NCBI GenBank assembly: GCA_040264895.1 | Contig: JBDQHL010000043.1 | Coordinates: 1-13,081 of the forward strand | Direction of reading: 5' to 3' | From: PGYR01 sp040264895 | GTDB taxonomy: Bacteria > Bacteroidota > Ignavibacteria > Kapaibacteriales > UBA2268 | DNA length: 13,081 bases | Shown: positions 7,844-13,081 of the stretch, in pieces | Layout of the letters: the number at the start of each line of letters is the position of its first letter | Numbering within the stretch: position 1 is the first letter of the stretch | Program-made: the position numbers and the translations under genes | Notes under the pieces: generated by a model | The model's input: the letters and a program-made list of their open reading frames with translations, nothing else | Databases searched by the model: none | Told to the model about the DNA's origin: nothing

Positions 7844-8828
7844 TTTTTCTATCCCTTGTCATTAACTCATTTATTGCTTCTTTTGGATCCTTACCTTCAA
7901 AGATAGTGTTGTATATTTGAGTGGTTATTGGCATGTCAATTTCATTTTGTTTACTCAACTCATAAGCAGATTCTGATGTAAAAACACCCTCGACTACCAT
8001 CTTGCTATGTTTTAATATATCTTGAGCTTTTTGACCAGAACCAATCTTTTCGCCAAAATTTCTATTCCTACTATGTTTGCTGTCGCATGTAACAAACAAA
8101 TCACCTAAACCAGAGAGCCCAGAAAATGTTTTATGATTTGCACCTAACGAAACACCTAACCGAGCAATTTCAGCCAAACCTCGGGTAAGTAGAGCCGCTT
8201 TAGTGTTATCACCTAGCTTTAATCCATCCAATATTCCAGCTGCTATAGCGATTACATTTTTTAAAGCACCACCAATCTCACATCCTAATACATCTTCAGA
8301 AGTATAAACTCGGAAATAATCTGTTATAAATACTTTTTGAACTAACTCAAATAAATCACTATTCTTAGAACCTGCAACTATAGCAGTAGGTAGTTTATTG
8401 CAAACCTCTTCTGCATGGCTTGGACCAGTCAAAATACAGTAATGATTCTCATCAATTCCATAAACTTCTTTAAATATGCCAGATATTGTTAAAATAGATT
8501 TGTTTTCAATTCCTTTGGAGGCATTCACTATATATTTACCCTTCAGGTCTATATCATAATTTTTGTAAAAATCTCGGATATACTGGGTTGGAACGGCATT
8601 TACTACTATTTCAGTATTTTTGAAAACCTCAAGGCTATTAGTAGCTTTAATATTTGTTGGGATTTTTGTGTTCGGAAGATATTGCTGGTTAGTTCTATTG
8701 GTATTAATTTCTTCAACGACCTCAGGTGATCTTGCCCACAAGTAAACTTGTTTATAATTTTCTGACAAAACTATTGATAGTGCTGTACCCCAGCCACCAG
8801 CACCAACTACAACTATACTTTCTTGCAT
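7827..8828 (-). CDS. gpsA: Glycerol-3-phosphate dehydrogenase [NAD(P)+]
   Basis: GpsA is the cytosolic enzyme that reduces dihydroxyacetone phosphate to sn-glycerol 3-phosphate, the backbone for phospholipids. It is 333 residues, the usual family length. The Rossmann nucleotide-binding motif is VVGAGGWGTAL (7-17). NASKGIE (102-108) contains conserved Lys105, and LTGPSHAEEV (133-142) is the GPS-A-E signature. IGGALKNVIAIAAG (185-198) contains the catalytic Lys190. GDNTKAALLTRGL (206-218) and the FSGLSGLGDL segment (235-244) are also intact. It sits 31 bp downstream of plsY, which consumes its product after acyl transfer chemistry begins. Its 3' end overlaps the OmpA/PD40 gene by 17 bp in another frame. 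No Shine-Dalgarno is obvious before its ATG, so it may depend on readthrough from plsY. Confidence 0.97.
   Translation of the reverse strand: MQESIVVVGAGGWGTALSIVLSENYKQVYLWARSPEVVEEINTNRTNQQYLPNTKIPTNIKATNSLEVFKNTEIVVNAVPTQYIRDFYKNYDIDLKGKYIVNASKGIENKSILTISGIFKEVYGIDENHYCILTGPSHAEEVCNKLPTAIVAGSKNSDLFELVQKVFITDYFRVYTSEDVLGCEIGGALKNVIAIAAGILDGLKLGDNTKAALLTRGLAEIARLGVSLGANHKTFSGLSGLGDLFVTCDSKHSRNRNFGEKIGSGQKAQDILKHSKMVVEGVFTSESAYELSKQNEIDMPITTQIYNTIFEGKDPKEAINELMTRDRKNEWYS
7851..7856 (-). promoter_or_regulatory. Shine-Dalgarno sequence for the OmpA/PD40 gene
   Basis: On the minus strand AGGGAT lies inside the last codons of gpsA, with its AGGGA core 8 bases before the ATG at 7843. It is the clearest ribosome binding site in the window, where most genes have weak or no purine-rich leader. 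It supports the chosen start and shows that the downstream gene can be initiated within the gpsA reading frame. Confidence 0.6.
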
Positions 8829-8859
8829 ATTAAAAATTTAGGATTTGATTTAAAAAACT

Positions 8860-9546
8860 TCATCCAGAAGATTTTTTGAATATCTGTAGTTTAGGGAATC
8901 TATTTTCTGTTCCTTCTAAAAGTCTTTTGATATTTGCTCTATGAGTATAGACAACTAACAAACACAAACCCACTAAGAAATAAACTATTGTCCAATATCC
9001 TGGTATAGAATCATGTAATATGTTATACCTAAAAATCATAGAAGATGGCAAAGAGAAAGCTGCCAAAATTGATCCGAGTGATATATAGCCAGAAAAACCA
9101 ACTGCTATAAGGAAGAAAAATAGTGCTACACCTGCATCAATAGGTGCTATTCCAATAAGCATACCAGCAGCTGTATTGACGCCTTTACCGCCTTTGAAAT
9201 TTACGAATGCTGAGAATATATGTCCTAGAACTGCAAATACACCACCCATTATCTTAATGAGTGTAATATCTTTAAAACTAGTACTATTAGGGATAGTTAA
9301 TTCTGAGCCGAGCAAACCTGCTATTACAACAACAGCAAATACACCTTTGGCTATGTCTAAAAGTTGTACGAGAACACCTGCTTTCCAGCCCATAACTCTA
9401 AAAGCATTTGTGCTACCCATGTTACCGCTTCCTTTGTCTCTAATGTCATAACCATATAGTTTTTTACTAACAATTACTGCTATAGGAATGGAGCCAACAA
9501 GATAACTTAGAACAGCGATTATAATTAGTGCTAAAGTAGTACTCAT
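8860..9546 (-). CDS. plsY: Acyl-phosphate:glycerol-3-phosphate acyltransferase
   Basis: PlsY is an inner-membrane enzyme that transfers an acyl group from acyl phosphate to position 1 of glycerol 3-phosphate, giving lysophosphatidic acid. It is 228 residues with several hydrophobic helices (for example about 4-27, 56-79, 97-113, 136-160 and 184-201). GSIP (18-21) and motif one, DKGSGNMGSTNAFR (37-50), are present; the usual GATN is GSTN here. Motif two is GHIFSAFVNFKGGKGVNT (108-125) and motif three is HRANIKRLLEGTENRF (202-217). All three cytoplasmic loops are intact. A stretch at about 80-95 (SELTIPNSTSFKD) is a slightly long loop. It lies between the RNA methyltransferase gene (34 bp away) and gpsA (31 bp away), which makes its substrate, so a shared transcript makes metabolic sense. 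The partner plsX is not in the window. Confidence 0.96.
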   Translation of the reverse strand: MSTTLALIIIAVLSYLVGSIPIAVIVSKKLYGYDIRDKGSGNMGSTNAFRVMGWKAGVLVQLLDIAKGVFAVVVIAGLLGSELTIPNSTSFKDITLIKIMGGVFAVLGHIFSAFVNFKGGKGVNTAAGMLIGIAPIDAGVALFFFLIAVGFSGYISLGSILAAFSLPSSMIFRYNILHDSIPGYWTIVYFLVGLCLLVVYTHRANIKRLLEGTENRFPKLQIFKKSSG

Positions 9547-9580
9547 TTTCTAATTCTATTGTTGATTATTTTCCAATATA

Positions 9581-10357
9581 CTATTTTTTACCATTTTTTG
9601 CAAAATAATGAAGAGATATACCTGCTGATATAGCTACATTCAGTGATTCTGAACTACCTTTACCATCTAATATATAATTGTCTTTTACTAAATCTTTAAG
9701 CTCTTCGCTTAATCCATGTGATTCGCTTCCAAAGATAATACCAAAATTCTTACCATGCTTAAGTTTTTCAATAGGTGTTTTAGCATTACTATCAGCAGCA
9801 AAGATATCAATATCAGAGAAGTTATCTTTAATAAATTCTGCTAAGTTTTCTTTATATAATACTTTTACTCTAAATATTGATCCCATGGACGATCGTACTA
9901 CTTTAGGACTAAATTGGTCAGCACTTTCAGCGCCAAGGAAAACCTGATTTATTCCATACCATTCAGCTGTCCTTATTATTGTACCCACATTACCTGGGTC
10001 AGAAACACCATCTAAAGCTATAAATGACTTTTTTGGTTCAAAGTCTAATTCTTTAAGTCCGATTACAGCAACTATTCCTTCTGGAGTAGTTTGTTTGACT
10101 ATTTGTCTGAATTTATGTTTTGGTGCCGAATATACTGGAACTCCAACATCATTATATTTGTCAGCTAGTTGAACTATTGATTTTGAAGGTGATTCACGAA
10201 CAATTAATTGAATCACGTGAAAATCAGAGTCTAAAACTTCTTCGCATAATTTTAAGCCCTCTGCAATAAATAAATCATGTTCTCCTCTTTTGTCTTTTCG
10301 GTAGAGAGATTTAATTAATTTTCTTTGGCTTTGACTAATCGGAATAGAATAATGCAT
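9581..10357 (-). CDS. TrmH/SpoU family RNA 2'-O-methyltransferase
   Basis: This is a 258-residue SPOUT-class S-adenosylmethionine-dependent methyltransferase, expected to modify a ribose 2'-OH in rRNA or tRNA. Residues about 8-100 form an RlmB/TsnR-like substrate-binding domain (SQRKLIKSLYRKDKRG, then FIAEG). The catalytic SpoU domain follows. Motif one is LDGVSDPGNVGTIIRTA (115-131) with conserved Asn123 and Arg129, followed by SPKVVRSSMGSIF (150-162). Motif two is IIFGSESHGLSEE (207-219) and motif three is SSESLNVAISAGI (235-247). These are the trefoil-knot SAM-binding elements. The target nucleotide cannot be deduced, so no gene symbol is given; RlmB-like 23S rRNA activity is one possibility. 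It is the first gene of the six-gene minus-strand run and diverges from the epimerase gene across an 85 bp gap. Confidence 0.93.
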   Translation of the reverse strand: MHYSIPISQSQRKLIKSLYRKDKRGEHDLFIAEGLKLCEEVLDSDFHVIQLIVRESPSKSIVQLADKYNDVGVPVYSAPKHKFRQIVKQTTPEGIVAVIGLKELDFEPKKSFIALDGVSDPGNVGTIIRTAEWYGINQVFLGAESADQFSPKVVRSSMGSIFRVKVLYKENLAEFIKDNFSDIDIFAADSNAKTPIEKLKHGKNFGIIFGSESHGLSEELKDLVKDNYILDGKGSSESLNVAISAGISLHYFAKNGKK

Positions 10358-10442
10358 AAATATTTTTAATTTAGTATTATTGAAATATGTTTTTTTATAA
10401 GACGTATAAATCTAAATTTTCGTACATTCTATATACTATTTT
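10358..10442. promoter_or_regulatory. Divergent promoter region between the RNA methyltransferase and epimerase genes
   Basis: These 85 AT-rich bases must carry promoters for two divergent runs unless transcription enters from outside. On the plus strand TTGAAA (10380-10385) and TATAAA (10405-10410) resemble sigma-70 -35 and -10 boxes, but the spacer is 19 bases, longer than ideal. TAAATTTT (10413-10420) partly resembles the Bacteroidota -7 box TAnnTTTG. Neither is decisive. I see no clear Shine-Dalgarno before either start codon and no convincing operator palindrome. Confidence 0.4.
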
Positions 10443-11366
10443 ATGAATATATTAGTTACAGGCGGAGCTGGTTTTATTGGCTCACACATTGTTGACAGTT
10501 ACTTAGAGCTAGGACATAATGTCACAATTATTGATAATTTGTCAACAGGCAAAAGGGAAAATTTGAATCCAAAGGCTAAGTTCGTTGAAATGGATATCAA
10601 AGATGATGGTATAAGCCAAGTTTTTGAAGATGGTAATTTCGATGTCCTTTCTCATCAAGCAGCACAGATGGATGTAAGAGTTTCTGTAAATGACCCAAAA
10701 TTTGACGCTCATAATAATATTATTGGCTCTCTAAACCTATACGAAAATTGCAATAGATATAATGTAAAAAAAATAATATTTGCTTCCTCTGGAGGCACTA
10801 TCTATGGGGAACAAGATGATTTTCCTTGCGCTGAAGAACATAAAAAAAATCCTGTTTCTCCCTATGGAATAGGCAAATTAACTAATGAGTATTATTTATA
10901 TTATTATAAACAAGTTTATGGCATTAGTTACGCTGCTTTGAGGTATGGTAATGTATTTGGCCCAAGGCAAAATCCTAACGGAGAAGCTGGTGTTATTGCA
11001 ATATTTGCAAACAAGTTAATTAAGAATGAACAGCCAATAATAAATGGTGATGGACTTATTACAAGAGACTACATATATATATCTGATGTAGTTGAGGCTA
11101 ATGTTAAATCATTAGAAGAAAAAGTAGAAGGTAGTTACAACGTTACTACGGGCATAGAAACAAATGTCAATGAAATTTTTAGAGTATTGAAAGAAAAGAC
11201 AAACAGTAAAATTGAAGAGTTTCATGGGCCAGCCAAAAAAGGTGAGCAAAGAAGAAGTGTTTGTTCCTATTCTAAATTCGAAACTAAGCACAATTGGTCA
11301 CCAAAAATATCATTTGAAGATGGTATTGATAAAACAGTTAAATATTTTAAATCTTTGAATAAGTAA
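10443..11366 (+). CDS. NAD-dependent sugar-nucleotide epimerase/dehydratase, GalE-like
   Basis: This 307-residue extended short-chain dehydrogenase is closest in pattern to UDP-glucose 4-epimerases, which invert C4 of UDP-hexoses through a bound NAD. The N-terminal Rossmann motif is TGGAGFIGSH (6-15), followed by the NAD-ribose region IIDNLSTGKRENL (29-41) and SHQAAQMDVRVSVNDP (70-85). The active site has SSGGTIYGE (115-123) and the SPYGIGKL segment with catalytic Tyr141 and Lys145. ALRYGNVFGPRQNP and the later RDYIYISDVVEA are typical substrate-pocket and C-terminal signatures. It is shorter than E. coli GalE (338) but normal for this bacterial and archaeal subgroup. Exact substrate (UDP-Glc/Gal, UDP-GlcNAc/GalNAc or uronate) is not readable. 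It leads a plus-strand run with pgsA 2 bp downstream and ftsY beyond, and its product could feed surface glycans. Confidence 0.9.
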   Translation: MNILVTGGAGFIGSHIVDSYLELGHNVTIIDNLSTGKRENLNPKAKFVEMDIKDDGISQVFEDGNFDVLSHQAAQMDVRVSVNDPKFDAHNNIIGSLNLYENCNRYNVKKIIFASSGGTIYGEQDDFPCAEEHKKNPVSPYGIGKLTNEYYLYYYKQVYGISYAALRYGNVFGPRQNPNGEAGVIAIFANKLIKNEQPIINGDGLITRDYIYISDVVEANVKSLEEKVEGSYNVTTGIETNVNEIFRVLKEKTNSKIEEFHGPAKKGEQRRSVCSYSKFETKHNWSPKISFEDGIDKTVKYFKSLNK

Positions 11367-11368
11367 TA

Positions 11369-11893
11369 TTGAAGTTCAAATTCAATATATCGAACAATAT
11401 AAGTATTCTCAGAATAGCCATGTCTATCCCTTTGGCATACTATTTAATCAATGATAATATAACTGCAGTAATCCTAATAAGCATAGCCGCTTTTATATCA
11501 GACTACCTCGATGGATATTTTGCAAGAAGTAGAGGTGATATAACGGATTTTGGTAAAGTCTTAGACCCACTTGCTGATAAGTTATTCTTCGGTACCGCAG
11601 CTGTAATTATGATTTTACAAGGAGTAATTCCATCATATCTCGCAATAATAATAGTTGCTAGAGATATACTCATATTCTTAGGTGGTATATATGTTAAAAA
11701 TAAAACAGGTATAGTTATGGCTTCTAATTTAGTAGGAAAGGGTGCTGTTAACATTGCTGCAATTGTACTCATAGGTATCTTATTAAAAATTGAAGGGTTT
11801 TATACTTATGGTTCTGCCGTTGTTGCAAGTGTATTTGTATTATCTTTTGTAATTTACATGTATAACGCTTACAAATTATTAAAATCTAACTAA
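11369..11893 (+). CDS. pgsA: CDP-alcohol phosphatidyltransferase, probable phosphatidylglycerophosphate synthase
   Basis: This 174-residue inner-membrane protein of the CDP-alcohol phosphatidyltransferase family most likely transfers phosphatidyl from CDP-diacylglycerol to glycerol 3-phosphate. The signature D-G-x2-A-R-x8-G-x3-D-x3-D is complete: Asp48, Gly49, Ala52, Arg53, Gly62, Asp66 and Asp70, within DYLDGYFARSRG and LDPLADK. About five or six hydrophobic helices surround it. The N-terminal NISNNISILRIAMSIP corresponds to the usual P-N-x-L-T-x-x-R stretch, so the TTG at 11369 is favoured over the internal ATG for Met18, which would delete that conserved helix. TTG initiation and a 2 bp gap to the epimerase suggest coupled translation. 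PgsA is the best guess from the LDPLADKL context; a related CDP-alcohol transferase with another alcohol is possible. ftsY starts 10 bp downstream. Confidence 0.85.
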   Translation: MKFKFNISNNISILRIAMSIPLAYYLINDNITAVILISIAAFISDYLDGYFARSRGDITDFGKVLDPLADKLFFGTAAVIMILQGVIPSYLAIIIVARDILIFLGGIYVKNKTGIVMASNLVGKGAVNIAAIVLIGILLKIEGFYTYGSAVVASVFVLSFVIYMYNAYKLLKSN

Positions 11894-11903
11894 GATATAG
11901 TAT

Positions 11904-12932
11904 ATGGGTTTCTTCGATAAATTTAAGAAAAAAGTCTCTGACACTGTTGAAAAAACGGTTGAAAAAACATCAGAAGCAATTGGTTTTAACAGACTAAAAG
12001 AGGGTCTTGAAAAGACTAGAAAGTCATTCTCTGATAAGATATCTAACCTGCTTAAAGGTAGAAAGATAGATCAAGAACTGTTAGATGATATTGAAGATAT
12101 TTTAATTACTTCAGATATTGGAGTTGACACTTCTGAAAAGCTCATAGAAAAGCTGAAAGAAAGGGTAAAAAAAGAAAATTTTGATGATGCAGAGCGGTTA
12201 TATAAGATTTTAAAAGAAGAGATAATCAGCTTAATGATTACTTCAAATACTGCAGAGAATGATAGAACTTACCAGATAGATGAATCAAAAAAACCACACT
12301 CGATAATGGTAATAGGAGTCAATGGAGCAGGTAAAACTACAACGATAGGTAAGTTAGCTTATAATTATAAAAATGCTGGTAAAAGGGTAATAATCGGAGC
12401 TGCAGACACATTCCGTGCAGCAGCTAATGAACAACTTGAAGTATGGGCACAAAGAGCCGATGTTGAAATTATTCAGAAAACTCAAGGATCTGATCCATCT
12501 TCAGTTGCTTATGAAACAATGGCTGAAGCTGTTAAAAATGAGAACGATGTAGTAATAATAGATACTGCTGGAAGATTGCACAATAAAGTTAACCTTATGA
12601 ATGAACTTGAAAAAATGAGCCGAGTGATGAGGAAACATAGGCAAGATGCTCCAAACGAAATCTTCTTAGTTTTAGACGGAACTACAGGTCAAAATGCACT
12701 TCAGCAAGCAAAAGAGTTTTCTAAAGTAGCGCCAATAACTGGTATAGTATTAACAAAGTTAGATGGTACAGCAAAGGGTGGAATTGTTATTGCTATTTCC
12801 GACCAATTAAAAATACCAGTAAAGTATATTGGTGTTGGTGAGAAGATAACTGATTTACAACCATTTGATGCTATTAAGTACGTAGAAGCATTATTCGGTT
12901 CAGAAACTGGTAAAGAAACATTTATTGAATAA
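11904..12932 (+). CDS. ftsY: Signal recognition particle receptor FtsY
   Basis: FtsY is the membrane-associated GTPase that docks SRP-ribosome complexes at the Sec translocon. At 342 residues it has a short amphipathic, lysine-rich N-terminus (MGFFDKFKKKVSDTVEKTVE) in place of the long acidic A domain of E. coli, then the helical N domain (about 30-115) and the G domain. GTPase elements are GVNGAGKTTTIGKL (138-151, P-loop), DTFRAAANEQL (168-178), DTAGR (220-224), TKLDGTAKGG (284-293) and GVGEKITDLQPFD (310-322). These match FtsY rather than Ffh, and there is no M domain. It follows the pgsA-like gene by 10 bp, so it is probably the last gene of that plus-strand run. Its stop codon is one base from the stop of a convergent gene. 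Confidence 0.98.
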   Translation: MGFFDKFKKKVSDTVEKTVEKTSEAIGFNRLKEGLEKTRKSFSDKISNLLKGRKIDQELLDDIEDILITSDIGVDTSEKLIEKLKERVKKENFDDAERLYKILKEEIISLMITSNTAENDRTYQIDESKKPHSIMVIGVNGAGKTTTIGKLAYNYKNAGKRVIIGAADTFRAAANEQLEVWAQRADVEIIQKTQGSDPSSVAYETMAEAVKNENDVVIIDTAGRLHNKVNLMNELEKMSRVMRKHRQDAPNEIFLVLDGTTGQNALQQAKEFSKVAPITGIVLTKLDGTAKGGIVIAISDQLKIPVKYIGVGEKITDLQPFDAIKYVEALFGSETGKETFIE

Positions 12933-12939
12933 GTTATTC
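12927..12939. terminator. Perfect AT-rich palindrome spanning two convergent stop codons, possible weak terminator
   Basis: GAATAAGTTATTC is a perfect inverted repeat centred on position 12933 and followed on the plus strand by six T residues. It arises because both ftsY and the convergent gene end in GAA-TAA with the stops 1 bp apart. An RNA stem would have only about five base pairs with one G-C, so intrinsic termination would be weak. The T tract favours the ftsY direction. It may simply be coincidence of the two stops. Confidence 0.3.
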
Positions 12940-13081
12940 TTTTTTAGTTGAATTAAGTAACTGATAAACACCATATGCCGCAAAGGGTATAATCATTATT
13001 TTCATCATTGTCTGGTACCTTAGTAATGGTAAAAATACCACAGCTAATATAGTATGATATGTAAAGTATAGAATCAATAAC
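12934..13081 (-). CDS. 3' end of a membrane-protein gene, truncated by the window edge
   Basis: Only the last 49 codons are present; the start lies beyond the right end of the window. The visible residues begin LLILYFTYHTILAVVF, continue LPLLRYQTMMKIMIIP, and end in a polar NSTKKE tail. They form two hydrophobic stretches separated by a short basic turn, consistent with terminal membrane helices. This tail would suit a membrane-anchored glycosyltransferase or another polytopic protein, but the fragment is too short to assign a family. The frame is supported by its hydrophobic pattern and by a stop placed one base from the ftsY stop in a convergent arrangement. The other reverse frame across these bases is less hydrophobic and stops earlier. 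Confidence 0.6.
   Translation of the reverse strand, partial: LLILYFTYHTILAVVFLPLLRYQTMMKIMIIPFAAYGVYQLLNSTKKE

Noticed and set aside
9176..9947. Plus-strand open frames opposite plsY and the RNA methyltransferase
   Set aside because: Both are antisense to genes with intact family motifs, and their translations show no domain.
11503..11772. Minus-strand open frame opposite the pgsA-like gene
   Set aside because: It is antisense to the conserved CDP-alcohol transferase motif and shows no independent coding signal.
1..13081. CRISPR array, insertion sequence, prophage or defence island
   Set aside because: No spaced direct repeats, terminal inverted repeats, transposase or integrase motifs, tRNA-associated attachment sites or defence domains were seen; the gene set is housekeeping and envelope related.

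Overview
This AT-rich window looks like a chromosomal segment from a member of the Bacteroidota/Chlorobiota (FCB) group, possibly an Ignavibacteria- or Kapabacteria-like lineage. The evidence is an outer-membrane protein combining PD40 repeats, a carboxypeptidase-regulatory-like fold and an OmpA domain, a Kbl of the form that starts MYGxMK, a DUF5522 mini-protein, mostly weak Shine-Dalgarno sequences and very tight gene packing. The lineage is inferred from protein style only; there is no rRNA gene here to settle it. I see no mobile element, CRISPR array, tRNA, rRNA or prophage gene.

Layout. (1) Positions 30-1655, minus strand: kbl (glycine C-acetyltransferase), then a 49-residue cysteine-rich DUF5522 protein overlapping its 3' end by 14 bp, then an 82-residue three-helix membrane protein joined to it by a TAATG overlap. 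(2) Positions 1719-3236, plus strand: a lone polytopic membrane protein with features of a GT-C glycosyltransferase, divergent from kbl. (3) Positions 10357 down to 3244, minus strand: a compact six-gene run in the order TrmH-family RNA methyltransferase, plsY, gpsA, ompA/PD40, pdxJ, asnB. Gaps are 34, 31, -17, -4 and 14 bp, so a single operon is likely. (4) Positions 10443-12932, plus strand: a divergent run of a GalE-like sugar-nucleotide epimerase, a PgsA-like phosphatidyltransferase and ftsY, with gaps of 2 and 10 bp. (5) Positions 12934-13081, minus strand: the 3' end of another membrane-protein gene, convergent with ftsY and only 1 bp away.

How the genes fit together. Most are housekeeping genes with an envelope theme. 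GpsA makes sn-glycerol 3-phosphate, PlsY acylates it, and PgsA on the opposite strand uses it to make phosphatidylglycerol phosphate. FtsY delivers membrane proteins to the translocon. The OmpA/PD40 protein probably ties the outer membrane to peptidoglycan. The epimerase and the GT-C protein suggest surface-glycan synthesis. PdxJ makes the vitamin B6 vitamer that leads to PLP, the cofactor of Kbl. AsnB supplies asparagine or amidates another substrate.

I find no convincing undescribed multi-gene system. The points most worth a second look are the nested DUF5522 mini-gene, the mosaic outer-membrane protein translationally embedded between gpsA and pdxJ, and the uncharacterised GT-C protein.
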